A DNA stretch of 64,000 bases from Psychrobacillus sp. FSL K6-2836 (GTDB lineage: Bacteria; Bacillota; Bacilli; Bacillales_A; Planococcaceae). How positions within the stretch are numbered: the stretch's first letter is position 1; every line of letters begins with the position of its first letter. Of the stretch, positions 54,869 to 63,474 are shown piece by piece. The notes under the pieces were generated by a model that ran no database searches, was not told where the DNA came from, and worked only from the letters and a program-made list of their open reading frames with translations. The stretch lies in the NCBI RefSeq assembly GCF_038003085.1, contig NZ_JBBOOM010000001.1, positions 3,906,001 to 3,970,000 on the forward strand, given 5' to 3'. The translations under genes and the position numbers were made by a program.

Positions 54869-55045
54869 TTCAATCAGTATGATTGAAGTTTCAATTTATC
54901 CCGCTTTAACGGGCAGTATGACTCCCACTTCAAGGATTGGCTTAAGCACATGAAGAAGTGGGAAATAAATGCCCGTAAAAGCCCGAATGGTTTAACTATA
55001 AATCAGTAAGGGATAATAACCCCCACTGATTGAAGTTTCACTTTA
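54868..55045. repeat. Family C repeat with a partial right end in front
   Basis: The intact unit runs 54896-55045: TTTATCCCGCTTTAACGGGC, stem CCCACTTC...GAAGTGGG, TGCCCGTAAAAGCCCGAATG, and the terminal hairpin ATCAGTAAGGG...CCCCACTGAT with GAAGTTTCACTTTAT. Just before it, 54868-54898 (CAATCAGTATGATTGAAGTT then TCAATTTAT) looks like a collapsed right end of another copy. The right end overlaps the yqzM stop codon. Confidence 0.8.
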
Positions 55046-55177
55046 TCGAGCTACAAACTCAATAACGGTTGCAATGATAAACATTATTGCAAAAAAACCA
55101 AAGGAGACTACAAAACCTACACCAGAGTCGATCGCGTCGTTACGTTTCGACTGGACATTTTGTTCAAACTCATTCAT
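55043..55177 (-). CDS. yqzM: YqzM small membrane protein
   Basis: Protein of 44 residues on the minus strand with a perfect TAGGAGGGGTATCA leader before ATG 55177. The sequence NEFEQNVQSKRNDAIDSGVG is followed by a hydrophobic helix, FVVSFGFFAIMFIIATVIEF, and VAR. It is nearly the same as B. subtilis YqzM, which sits in the same place downstream of comEC and upstream of yqeN (holA). Function is unknown; it is a single-pass membrane peptide. Its stop codon (TTA at 55043-55045 on the plus strand) is formed by the end of a family C repeat. Confidence 0.93.
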   Translation of the reverse strand: MNEFEQNVQSKRNDAIDSGVGFVVSFGFFAIMFIIATVIEFVAR

Positions 55178-55276
55178 TGATACCCCTCCTATTTCCACCT
55201 AATTATAAAGGATTGCCTATAAAAAATCTATATACAAACTTTTCTTTTTCTAGTAAGACATATAATGTCACAATTT

Positions 55277-55425
55277 ATCTTGGTTTAAAGGCTGTAATAC
55301 CTAATCTCAACTTTTGTGAAAATCTAGAAAATCTAGGTGGGTATAAACAGCCTGTAAATCCCCGATTGGTTCAACTAACCATCAGCGCGGGATGAAGAAT
55401 CCCCACTGATGGAAGTTTCACTTTA
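55277..55425. repeat. Family C repeat, diverged copy
   Basis: Left part TTATCTTGGTTTAAAGGCTG then TAATACC, right part GGTATAAACAGCCTGTAAAT, CCCCGATTGGTTCAACTAAC and the hairpin ATCAGCGCGGGAT...ATCCCCACTGAT ending GGAAGTTTCACTTTAT. Compared with other copies the inner stem GGGCAG/CTGCCC has changed to AGGCTG/CAGCCT on both arms, so pairing is kept. It lies between yqzM and holA. Confidence 0.75.
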
Positions 55426-55480
55426 TTCATCTATTTACGTTATAATGAAATTTAACTATATGTAGCAAGGAGCACTTAGC

Positions 55481-56482
55481 ATGATTTCAGACAAGTGGAT
55501 GCAAATATCTAATAATAAGATTTCTTCTGTGTACTTATTATACGGCATTGAGGCGTATTTTATCGAAGAAACAATAAAAAAAATAAAAAGACAATTAAGT
55601 GAGCAAGGGGAATTAGAAGTTATCACCTTTGATATGGAGGAAAACAAAGTTGATGAGGTAATGTATGAAGCAGATACCATTCCTTTTTTTTCCGATAAAA
55701 AACTTGTGATAGCCAAAAATACTTTCTTTTTAAAAGCAACAGAGAAAGGCAAAGAAAAAATAACTCATGATACGGTTCGTCTAGAAGAATGGCTGAAATC
55801 TCCTTCACCATCAGCGATAACTGTTTTTATAGCGCCATATGAGAAACTTGATGAACGAAAGAAAATTACAAAAGCTATGAAGCAGACAGCCAATGTAATC
55901 GAGTCAGCCAGTTTACAGGTCCACGATTTAAAAGGTTGGATCTTACATGAGCTTTCTACTCATGGGAAAACTATGTCTGATGAGGCAATAGATTGCATCA
56001 TAGAACTTGGTGGAACAGATCTCGTTCACTTGCAGACAGAGTTAGCGAAAATAGCGACCTTTGTTGGTGAAGAGCAAGAGATTGATATTAAAACTATAAA
56101 GCAGTTGCTTGTACGTACACTAGAGCAGGATGTATTTACACTAGGAAATGCTTATCTTTCCGGAAACAAAAGTGAAGCGATTGAAATTTATCATGATTTA
56201 TTGAAGCGAAAAGAGGATCCTTTGAAACTAAATGCATTAATAGCAACACAGGTTAGGTTAATGGTGCAAGTAAGTCATTTAAAGAAAAAAGGCTACCATG
56301 CACAACAAATTGCCAATCAGCTCAAAGTACATCCATACCGAGTAAAGTTGTTAATAGATCACCCGATGCTTCACAATGAACAAAATTTGCAAACACTGAA
56401 TGACCTTGCAACAGTGGATTTACAATTAAAAACACTCAATATAAACCGTGATAGAATTTTAGAAATGTTTTTGTTGAAATAA
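55481..56482 (+). CDS. holA: DNA polymerase III delta subunit
   Basis: Protein of 333 residues (B. subtilis YqeN 347). It has the delta N-terminal pattern SVYLLYGIEAYFIEETIKKI and TIPFFSDKKLVIAKN, then ITVFIAPYEKLDERKKITKA, the GGTDLVHLQTELAKIATFVG helical domain and DVFTLGNAYLSGNKSEAIEI typical of HolA. Delta opens the sliding clamp in the clamp loader. GCAAGGAGCACTTAGC precedes ATG 55481. It converges with rpsT over a bidirectional terminator. Confidence 0.93.
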   Translation: MISDKWMQISNNKISSVYLLYGIEAYFIEETIKKIKRQLSEQGELEVITFDMEENKVDEVMYEADTIPFFSDKKLVIAKNTFFLKATEKGKEKITHDTVRLEEWLKSPSPSAITVFIAPYEKLDERKKITKAMKQTANVIESASLQVHDLKGWILHELSTHGKTMSDEAIDCIIELGGTDLVHLQTELAKIATFVGEEQEIDIKTIKQLLVRTLEQDVFTLGNAYLSGNKSEAIEIYHDLLKRKEDPLKLNALIATQVRLMVQVSHLKKKGYHAQQIANQLKVHPYRVKLLIDHPMLHNEQNLQTLNDLATVDLQLKTLNINRDRILEMFLLK

Positions 56483-56516
56483 CAAAAACCTAGAATATTA
56501 CTAGTAATCTTTAAGC

Positions 56517-56558
56517 AAAAAAAAAGACTGTCCGATTAAATCGGTCAGTCTTATTTTT
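56517..56558. terminator. Bidirectional terminator between holA and rpsT
   Basis: AAAAGACTGTCCGATT and AATCGGTCAGTCTTATTTTT pair around a small AA loop, with one bulge and with A and T runs on the outside. Confidence 0.8.
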
Positions 56559-56560
56559 TA

Positions 56561-56809
56561 TTACGCTTTTTTCATTAATTGAGACTTCTTACGAGAAGCT
56601 GCGTTTTTATGAATTAAACCTTTTGAAGCTGCTTTTTCAAGTTGTTGAATAGCAGTTTTAATAAGATCTTTTGCGTTTTCGTCGTTATTAAGAGCAGCAG
56701 TATCAGCTTTTTTCACAGCAGTACGCATTGCTGATTTTGCTTTTGCGTTTTGAGTGTTTAATCTCTCATTTGTCTTAACACGTTTAATAGCAGATTTAAT
56801 GTTTGGCAT
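56561..56809 (-). CDS. rpsT: 30S ribosomal protein S20
   Basis: Protein of 82 residues from ATG 56809 with TAGGAGGTGAAAGGT upstream; the GTG three codons earlier overlaps that site. It begins [20 protein letters not shown] and ends [12 protein letters not shown], very rich in Lys and Ala and helical, the S20 pattern. It binds 16S rRNA at the base of the 30S body. It is divergent from gpr, as in B. subtilis. Confidence 0.96.
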   Translation of the reverse strand: MPNIKSAIKRVKTNERLNTQNAKAKSAMRTAVKKADTAALNNDENAKDLIKTAIQQLEKAASKGLIHKNAASRKKSQLMKKA

Positions 56810-56957
56810 ACCTTTCACCTCCTAAATAGGTCTGAGATGATACATTTCTTTCTAATACAACAAGCATTATTTTAACAAACACAAAAACAAATTGCAATAT
56901 ATAAATGCAAAGAATATTTACTTGACACATTGAACACACTAAATAAGAGGTGATATT

Positions 56958-57977
56958 ATGTGGGGAAGAACTGATTTATTAGACGAATCGGATGAAATGG
57001 TAAAGCATCGTACAGCCGAGGAAAAAAACAAACTTAATAATTCCGAGGGGATAATATTTGAAGAAACACGTGAAGGTGCGGTACTTGTTACATCAATTGA
57101 AGTAAATGAAGCGGGAGAAAAGAAAATAGGAAAGAAAAAAGGTAAATATATTACATTAACGGACTTAACGGTGAGTCCAGATAGTGAGGATAGTTTCAAA
57201 GCATTAGAAAAATTATTTATCGAAAAGCTTAGGGAGATGCATAATGATTATAATCTATCAAAGGATTCGAAAATTTTAATCATAGGATTAGGTAATGCAA
57301 CTATAACACCTGATGCCATTGGTCCAAAGGCAATTGAGTATTTACAAAATTCTTCTTTAACCAATGACAGTGCTGAGCGGGTAAAAGTAGTGATGTATGC
57401 ACCAGGAGTAACTGGGCAAACCGGTTTTGAGACAAGTGATTTTGTTGAAGCAATTAGCAAAGCATTTAAACCGGATTTAATCATTGTGTTAGATGCTTTG
57501 GCGGCTAGAAATAGCGAGCGATTATGTAAAACGATTCAACTGACGAACACAGGAATACATCCTGGATCAGGTGTAGGAAACCAACGAAAAGAAGTTTCAG
57601 AAGAGGTATATGGCGTACCTGTAACTGCTATTGGTATTCCGATGGTTGTAGATGGACCAGTTTTATACGCAGATGCAATGGAGCAAGTCATTCATTATAT
57701 TGCTTCTAAGGTGGAAGAAAAGGGGAGCCCTTCATCTGCATTAGCGGTCACGCCAATGGTATCTAGCAAAAAACCGAATATTGACAAATCTGTACTGCAA
57801 CCAATTTTTGGAGAATGGGTTACGTGGCCAACGGAAGAAAAAAGAAAATTATTTGAAGAAGTATTTGTCGGAAAAAATCCATCCTTATTTGTAACTCCTA
57901 AAGAGACGGATGCTTGGGTTGAACATTATGCGTATATACTTTCTAATGGAATAGAAAGTTGGATTACTACAAGATAA
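56958..57977 (+). CDS. gpr: Germination protease GPR
   Basis: Protein of 339 residues (B. subtilis 368). The N-terminus WGRTDLLDESDEMVKH carries the pro-peptide boundary seen in GPR (RTDLA-like). Core blocks are SKDSKILIIGLGNATITPDA, PGVTGQTGFETSDFVEAISK, LIIVLDALAARNSERLCKTI, TGIHPGSGVGNQRKE and IGIPMVVDGPVLYADA, all typical of the A25 family with its aspartic residues. GPR degrades small acid-soluble spore proteins at germination and is made in the forespore. It is followed by spoIIP after 54 bases, the order found in B. subtilis. AAGAGGTGATATT precedes ATG 56958. Confidence 0.95.
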   Translation: MWGRTDLLDESDEMVKHRTAEEKNKLNNSEGIIFEETREGAVLVTSIEVNEAGEKKIGKKKGKYITLTDLTVSPDSEDSFKALEKLFIEKLREMHNDYNLSKDSKILIIGLGNATITPDAIGPKAIEYLQNSSLTNDSAERVKVVMYAPGVTGQTGFETSDFVEAISKAFKPDLIIVLDALAARNSERLCKTIQLTNTGIHPGSGVGNQRKEVSEEVYGVPVTAIGIPMVVDGPVLYADAMEQVIHYIASKVEEKGSPSSALAVTPMVSSKKPNIDKSVLQPIFGEWVTWPTEEKRKLFEEVFVGKNPSLFVTPKETDAWVEHYAYILSNGIESWITTR

Positions 57978-58031
57978 AGTGTTCTAAAAATGCTGCTCTC
58001 TTCATACGATTGTGTGAGGAGAGTGGAAATT

Positions 58032-58847
58032 ATGGCTAAGTCCTTAAAGAATGTTGTTAGCATTTTATTACTTTTATTTTTAGCACCAATTATTATTGCA
58101 ACCGTCCAAACGCCTCTTTTCCCGGAACAAAAGCAACAATCAGAAACAAAAGAAGTAATGCCAAAAGAGGAAAGCACTGCTGTTGTCTACGCAGCACAAT
58201 TAGAAACCAAAACTGCTGTTTCCGAAATTTTAGAACCTAAAAAAGCATTTGTTTATTTTACCCATTCCCAAGAAGCTTATAAACCTATATTAGCTTCTAA
58301 AGGTGAAAAAATCGCGACGTACCATCCAGAAAACAATATTACTTCATTTCAAGAGCAGATAACTGCTCAATTTGCATTACACCAATTAGAAACTGATATT
58401 TTGGAGCCTGAGACTACAGGGGATGCGAAGCAGTATAATACAATACGACCTTTTGTTCAAAATGCAATTGGACAAAAAAAATATGATATTATTTTAGATA
58501 TTCATAGAGATTCTGCAAAAGCAAATGTGACGACGCTTAAAAGTGGCGAAGAAAGTTATGCTAAATTTATATTTGTTATTGGCCGAGAGCACCCAAACTA
58601 TAGTAGGAATGAGCAACTTGCACAAAATCTCTCTAACCAATTAAATAAATTAGTACCTGGAATCTCACGAGGGATATTGCCAAAAGAAGGAAAGGGAGTA
58701 GACGGCGTATACAATCAAGACCTTTCCACAAATCTACTCAATGTAGAACTTGGGGGCATTGACAATAACGAACAAGAAATAAATCGTTCGATTGCAGTTT
58801 TAGCAAAAGCGATATCTAATATATTAAATGAAGATTTACCATTATAA
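58032..58847 (+). CDS. spoIIP: Stage II sporulation protein P (engulfment hydrolase)
   Basis: Protein of 271 residues from ATG 58032 (GAGGAGAGTGGAAATT upstream). A membrane anchor (about 6-25, VVSILLLLFLAPIIIATV) is followed by a short linker and the SpoIIP domain: VYFTHSQEAYKPIL (His ligand), HPENNITSFQEQITAQFALH, IILDIHRDSAKAN, VIGREHPNYSRNEQLAQNLS, KGVDGVYNQDLSTN and LLNVELGGIDNN. SpoIIP is an amidase and endopeptidase that works with SpoIID and SpoIIM to move the engulfing membrane. The protein is much shorter than the B. subtilis one (401); the loss is in the region before the catalytic domain. Confidence 0.92.
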   Translation: MAKSLKNVVSILLLLFLAPIIIATVQTPLFPEQKQQSETKEVMPKEESTAVVYAAQLETKTAVSEILEPKKAFVYFTHSQEAYKPILASKGEKIATYHPENNITSFQEQITAQFALHQLETDILEPETTGDAKQYNTIRPFVQNAIGQKKYDIILDIHRDSAKANVTTLKSGEESYAKFIFVIGREHPNYSRNEQLAQNLSNQLNKLVPGISRGILPKEGKGVDGVYNQDLSTNLLNVELGGIDNNEQEINRSIAVLAKAISNILNEDLPL

Positions 58848-58857
58848 GAATACTAAA

Positions 58858-58898
58858 AATGAGGTAAAGCAAATCATAGATGCTTTATCTCTTTTTGT
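58858..58898 (+). terminator. Terminator after gpr-spoIIP
   Basis: GAGGTAAAGCA and TGCTTTATCTC pair around AATCATAGA, followed by TTTTTG. Confidence 0.8.
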
Positions 58899-59086
58899 TT
58901 GGAAAATATACTCGTAGATTGTGTTATGTACGGGTTTTTGATAAGATTAAAGTCTGGCAAAAAATTATTTATATTTATTTTTATCAAATTAAATAATTTA
59001 GAGTGTACATACAATGATTCAGTAATATGTTTTAAACAATCCTTTATCTGTTATAATGCAAGTAGTTAAATTAGGAGTGAACAAGT

Positions 59087-60916
59087 ATGAATAATGATGA
59101 GAGACTGGCACGACAGAAAAAAATACGTAATTTTTCGATTATTGCCCATATTGACCATGGGAAATCGACACTTGCAGATCGTATATTAGAGCGAACACAA
59201 ACAGTAACATCTCGAGAAATGCAAAGCCAATTACTCGATTCGATGGACCTCGAACGTGAACGCGGTATTACCATTAAATTGAATGCAGTTCAATTGACTT
59301 ATAATGCAAAAGACGGGGAAGAATATATTTTCCATCTTATTGATACACCAGGACATGTCGATTTCACCTATGAGGTATCTCGAAGCTTAGCTGCCTGTGA
59401 AGGAGCTATTCTAGTTGTAGACGCTGCACAAGGGATTGAAGCACAAACACTAGCAAATGTTTATCTAGCTCTAGATAACGACCTTGAAATACTTCCAGTT
59501 ATCAATAAAATCGATCTTCCTGCAGCGGATCCAGAGCGTGTGCGAGCAGAGGTTGAGGACGTTATTGGTTTAGATGCTTCGGAAGCTGTTTTAGCATCTG
59601 CAAAAGCTGGTATTGGTATCGAAGAAATTCTAGAACAAATTGTAGAAAAAGTACCCGCTCCAACTGGAGACCCAACTGCACCGTTAAAGGCATTAATATT
59701 TGACTCTTTATTTGATCCTTATCGTGGAGTTATCGTCTATATTCGTATTATAGATGGAACTGTCAAACCCGGCGACACGATTAAAATGATGTCTTCAGGT
59801 AAAGAATTTGAAGTAGTAGAAACGGGAGTATTTACACCTAAAACAACACAACGTTCTGAGTTGACTGTTGGGGATGTTGGTTTCTTAACTGCGTCTATGA
59901 AAAATGTAGGGGATTCAAGTGTCGGAGATACAATTACATTAGCCGAAAACCCTGCAACTGCACCTTTAGCTGGATATAGAAAAATGAATCCAATGGTATT
60001 CTGTGGATTGTATCCAATCGATAATACAAAATATGTAGATTTACGTGATGCTTTAGAAAAATTACAATTAAATGACTCAGCACTTGAATTTGAGCCAGAG
60101 ACTTCTCAAGCATTAGGGTTTGGATATCGCTGCGGTTTCCTAGGACTGCTACATATGGAGATCATTCAAGAGCGTATTGAACGTGAATTTAAAATTGACT
60201 TAATTACTACAGCACCTAGTGTTATATATGATGTGAAGCTTACAAACGGAGAAATCCTAAAAGTGGACAATCCATCGATGATGCCGGATGCACAAAAAGT
60301 AGAAACAATTGAAGAGCCATATGTTAAAGCATCTATTATGGTTCCTGAAGATTACGTTGGTTCTGTTATGGAACTTTGTCAGCGCAAACGTGGTAACTTT
60401 ATAACAATGGATTTCTTATCAAAAGCTCGAGTGAATATTATTTATGAGATTCCATTATCAGAAATAGTTTATGACTTCTTTGATTCTTTAAAATCAAGTA
60501 CAAAAGGATACGCTTCTTTTGACTATGACTTAATCGGATATAAAGAATCTAAATTAGTAAAAATGGATATTCTGCTTAACAGCGAAAAAGTGGATGCGCT
60601 TAGCTTTATCGTTCACCGTGATTTCTCTTACGAACGAGGCAAGCTAATAGTTGAAAAACTAAAAGCGTTAATACCGAGACAGCAATTTGAAGTTCCCGTG
60701 CAAGCGGCTATCGGTCAAAAAATTGTCGCCCGGTCAACTATTAAGTCAATCGGTAAAAACGTCTTAGCTAAATGTTACGGTGGAGATATTTCTCGTAAAC
60801 GTAAACTTCTTGATAAACAAAAAGAAGGTAAAAAACGTATGAAACAAGTTGGTTCTGTGGAAGTTCCTCAGGAAGCATTTATGGCAGTTCTTAAGATGGA
60901 CGAGCCAAATAAATAA
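59087..60916 (+). CDS. lepA: Elongation factor 4 (LepA)
   Basis: Protein of 609 residues. GTPase motifs are [19 protein letters not shown] (G1), DTPGHVDF (G3) and [11 protein letters not shown] (G4). LepA-specific blocks are [36 protein letters not shown] and the C-terminal [20 protein letters not shown] then [12 protein letters not shown]. It is a ribosome-binding translational GTPase. TTAGGAGTGAACAAGT precedes ATG 59087, and a TATAAT box lies near 59053 (preceded by TG, an extended -10). A hairpin with T-run follows. Confidence 0.96.
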   Translation: MNNDERLARQKKIRNFSIIAHIDHGKSTLADRILERTQTVTSREMQSQLLDSMDLERERGITIKLNAVQLTYNAKDGEEYIFHLIDTPGHVDFTYEVSRSLAACEGAILVVDAAQGIEAQTLANVYLALDNDLEILPVINKIDLPAADPERVRAEVEDVIGLDASEAVLASAKAGIGIEEILEQIVEKVPAPTGDPTAPLKALIFDSLFDPYRGVIVYIRIIDGTVKPGDTIKMMSSGKEFEVVETGVFTPKTTQRSELTVGDVGFLTASMKNVGDSSVGDTITLAENPATAPLAGYRKMNPMVFCGLYPIDNTKYVDLRDALEKLQLNDSALEFEPETSQALGFGYRCGFLGLLHMEIIQERIEREFKIDLITTAPSVIYDVKLTNGEILKVDNPSMMPDAQKVETIEEPYVKASIMVPEDYVGSVMELCQRKRGNFITMDFLSKARVNIIYEIPLSEIVYDFFDSLKSSTKGYASFDYDLIGYKESKLVKMDILLNSEKVDALSFIVHRDFSYERGKLIVEKLKALIPRQQFEVPVQAAIGQKIVARSTIKSIGKNVLAKCYGGDISRKRKLLDKQKEGKKRMKQVGSVEVPQEAFMAVLKMDEPNK

Positions 60917-60917
60917 A

Positions 60918-60957
60918 AAAGCAAAAAGAGGGGGCACTAGTAGCCTCCTTTTTCGTT
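60918..60957 (+). terminator. Probable terminator of lepA
   Basis: AAAGAGGGGGC and GCCTCCTTTTTC pair around ACTAGTA, with an imperfect stem and then T. Confidence 0.65.
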
Positions 60958-61170
60958 TATCCCGCATTATCGGGCAGTATGACTTCCACCTAAAGACTTG
61001 GCAGATGCAACAAAGTGAAGTGGGAGGTCAAATGCTCGTAAAAGCCCGAATGGTTCGGGCCAACAGGATGTTGGTCACTCAGGCATTGCCGTACGACGCG
61101 GCGTTACTTGCATGAGTTCAGTTTTTCAATCAATGGGGAAGATAACCCCACTGATTGAAGTTTCACTTTA
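60957..61170. repeat. Family C repeat, long form, upstream of hemW
   Basis: TTTATCCCGCATTATCGGGC, stem TGACTTCCAC...GTGGGAGGTCA, TGCTCGTAAAAGCCCGAATG, then an extra hairpin module 61056-61118 (GGCCAACAGGATGTTGGTCA, GCCGTACGACGCGGC), then CAATCAATGGGG...CCCCACTGATTG and AAGTTTCACTTTAT. The right end lies 10 bases before the hemW ribosome-binding site, so the repeat is the hemW 5' leader. Confidence 0.8.
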
Positions 61171-61192
61171 TGAAAAGAAAGTAGGGATAGTT

Positions 61193-62326
61193 ATGGTACG
61201 AGGCGTATATATACATATTCCTTTTTGTCATCAAATATGTAATTACTGCGATTTCAACAAATTTTTCTTTCAAAACCAACCAGTAGATGAATATATTGAG
61301 TCCCTTGGAAAAGAAATGTCTTTATGGAGTGCAGATTTAGAAAAGGCATCTATTGAGACTATATTCATTGGAGGGGGAACTCCTACCTCATTAACTGCTT
61401 CGCAATTAGAACGGTTATTATTATTAATTCATCAGCATATACCAATGGAATATGTAACAGAATTTACTTCCGAAGCAAATCCAGATGAGCTAACACTTGA
61501 AAAAATGCAGTTAATGCGTAAATTTGGTGTAAATCGTTTAAGTATGGGTGTTCAAACCTTTGATCAGGAGCTATTAAAAGTATTAGGTAGAACTCATTCG
61601 AATGATCATGTATATGAGGTGATAGAATATGCCAAACAAACTGATTTTCCTTCAATTAGCATTGATTTGATGTATGGTCTTCCCAATCAAACAATGGACC
61701 AATGGAAAGCATCCTTGCAGGAAGCGTTCCGCTTAAAAATTCCACATATATCTGCCTATTCACTTTTAGTAGAACCAAAAACAATCTTTTATAATCTCCT
61801 GTCCAAAGGGAAATTATCTCTTCCTGGTGAGGACTTAGAGGCAGAAATGTATAGTTATCTACAAGAGGAAATGAAAATTCATGGTTATTCTCAATATGAA
61901 ATAAGTAACTTCGCGTATGAAGGGAAAGAATCAAAGCATAATTTACTTTATTGGAACAATGATGAATATATTGGATTAGGTGCTGGCGCTCATGGATATG
62001 TGAACGATGTGAGATATTCGAATCATGGTCCGCTAAAAAAGTTTATGCAAACTGTAGATTTTGGGGACAAACCTCTCATGATGCAAAAAGAAGTAACAAA
62101 AGTGGAAAAAATGGAAGAAGAAATGTTTTTAGGGTTAAGGAAGAACAAGGGAGTATCTCTTGTTAAGTTTGAGGAAAGATACGGACTGACCCTTAGAGAA
62201 GTATACGGAAAAGAACTTGACGAATTACTTCAAAAGGAATTAATAGACATACAAGATAATTATGTAAAACTAACTACACGTGGAAGATTTATTGGAAATG
62301 AAGTGTTTCAATATTTCCTTAAATAA
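61193..62326 (+). CDS. hemW: HemW, radical-SAM heme chaperone
   Basis: Protein of 377 residues from ATG 61193; the open frame further upstream is inside the repeat. Radical-SAM cluster motif CHQICNYCDFNKFF follows VYIHIPF at the start; EFTSEANPDELT, RLSMGVQTFDQELL and ISIDLMYGLPNQTMDQW follow. It lacks the extra features of true HemN coproporphyrinogen dehydrogenase and fits HemW, which binds heme and hands it to respiratory proteins. The lepA-hemW-hrcA-grpE order is the standard Bacillus arrangement. B. subtilis HemW has 379 residues. Confidence 0.93.
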   Translation: MVRGVYIHIPFCHQICNYCDFNKFFFQNQPVDEYIESLGKEMSLWSADLEKASIETIFIGGGTPTSLTASQLERLLLLIHQHIPMEYVTEFTSEANPDELTLEKMQLMRKFGVNRLSMGVQTFDQELLKVLGRTHSNDHVYEVIEYAKQTDFPSISIDLMYGLPNQTMDQWKASLQEAFRLKIPHISAYSLLVEPKTIFYNLLSKGKLSLPGEDLEAEMYSYLQEEMKIHGYSQYEISNFAYEGKESKHNLLYWNNDEYIGLGAGAHGYVNDVRYSNHGPLKKFMQTVDFGDKPLMMQKEVTKVEKMEEEMFLGLRKNKGVSLVKFEERYGLTLREVYGKELDELLQKELIDIQDNYVKLTTRGRFIGNEVFQYFLK

Positions 62327-62340
62327 TTAAAGCTAAATCG

Positions 62341-62369
62341 TTGACAGTTTTCTGTAGATTTGATAAGTT
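62341..62369 (+). promoter_or_regulatory. Promoter of hrcA operon
   Basis: Consensus TTGACA at 62341-62346; the best -10 at 17 bp is TAAGTT (62364-62369), which is weak. The CIRCE operator lies right after it, in the expected place. Confidence 0.55.
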
Positions 62370-62380
62370 TTATATGAGTA

Positions 62381-62407
62381 TTAGCACTCTCTTTGAACGA
62401 GTGCTAA
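62381..62407. promoter_or_regulatory. CIRCE operator
   Basis: TTAGCACTC, nine bases, GAGTGCTAA: a perfect CIRCE inverted repeat. HrcA binds it to repress the hrcA-grpE-dnaK-dnaJ operon at normal temperature. It lies in the hrcA 5' leader, 15 bases before the start codon. Confidence 0.98.
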
Positions 62408-62421
62408 CAGAGGTGATAATC

Positions 62422-63459
62422 ATGCTAACAAACAGGCAATTATTAATATTGCAAGTAACGGTAGATGATTTTATCGAAACCGCTCAACCAGTTGGATCTC
62501 GTCAGCTTTCGAAAAAGGAGGAAGTACCATTTAGTCCTGCTACTATTCGAAACGAAATGGCAGATTTAGAAGAAATGGGCTTTTTAGAAAAAACGCATAC
62601 TTCGTCTGGTCGCGTGCCTTCGCAAAAGGGCTACCGTTATTATGTCGATAATATGTTAACTCCACAAAGAATTTCGCAAAATGAGATAAAACAAATTCGT
62701 TCTATTTTTGAAGAACGAAAGGTGGAGACGGAGCAAATAATTCGTAAATCCGCTGAAATAATATCGGAGCTAACGAATTATACCTCTATTATGTTAGGCT
62801 TAGATGTAAGGAAACATCGTGTTAAACGATTTTCAATTGTTCCACTTTCAAGTGATTCTGCTGTAGCGATTATTGTTACGGACAGTGGTCATGTAGAAAA
62901 TCGACTATTTTCTATTCCTGAAAATTTTCAGGCATCAGACATCGAACGTATGGTCAATTTGATCAACGAACGTTTGGTAGGAGTATATTTGCATGAGCTA
63001 CCTGCAATGCTTGAAGCAGTTACTATGACAGTGTTGCAACAAAATAACGGCCGTCTGAATCATCTTTTTGGATCGCTCAACCAAGCGATGACTATTGAGC
63101 ATGAAGACAAAGTATATTACGGTGGGAAGCTGCAAATTTTAAACCAGCCAGAGTTTAATGATGTAGAAAAAGCACGAAGTATCATGAATTGGATGGATCA
63201 TGTAAATCAAATTCCAGGCATATTCCATTTGGATAAAAAAGGTATCCAAATCCGCATTGGCTCAGAAAATAATGATCTCGCCATGGAGGGATGTAGTGTT
63301 ATTACTGCATCGTACGGTATTGGTGAAGAACAGATGGGTTCTATTGCAATTATTGGTCCAACCCGAATGGACTATCGGAGAGTCGTGTCGTTACTAGATA
63401 TTATGAGTGGTGATTTGTCTAGAGAACTATCGAGAATATTACATGGACATCATGGATAA
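62422..63459 (+). CDS. hrcA: Heat-inducible repressor HrcA
   Basis: Protein of 345 residues from ATG 62422 with AGAGGTGATAATC upstream; the longer frame includes CIRCE. A winged-helix start (LTNRQLLILQVTVDDFIETA, then QPVGSRQL, PFSPATIRNEMADLEEMGFL and THTSSGRVPSQKGYRYYVD) is followed by a GAF-like domain and the C-terminal GEEQMGSIAIIGPTRMDYRR. It binds CIRCE and needs GroEL for activity. B. subtilis HrcA has 343 residues. It is first in the class I heat-shock operon. Confidence 0.97.
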   Translation: MLTNRQLLILQVTVDDFIETAQPVGSRQLSKKEEVPFSPATIRNEMADLEEMGFLEKTHTSSGRVPSQKGYRYYVDNMLTPQRISQNEIKQIRSIFEERKVETEQIIRKSAEIISELTNYTSIMLGLDVRKHRVKRFSIVPLSSDSAVAIIVTDSGHVENRLFSIPENFQASDIERMVNLINERLVGVYLHELPAMLEAVTMTVLQQNNGRLNHLFGSLNQAMTIEHEDKVYYGGKLQILNQPEFNDVEKARSIMNWMDHVNQIPGIFHLDKKGIQIRIGSENNDLAMEGCSVITASYGIGEEQMGSIAIIGPTRMDYRRVVSLLDIMSGDLSRELSRILHGHHG

Positions 63460-63474
63460 GGAGAGTTGTAGTCA

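Noticed and set aside
55087-55395. 102-codon plus-strand open frame opposite yqzM
   Set aside because: It is antisense to a recognised gene (yqzM) and runs into a family C repeat.
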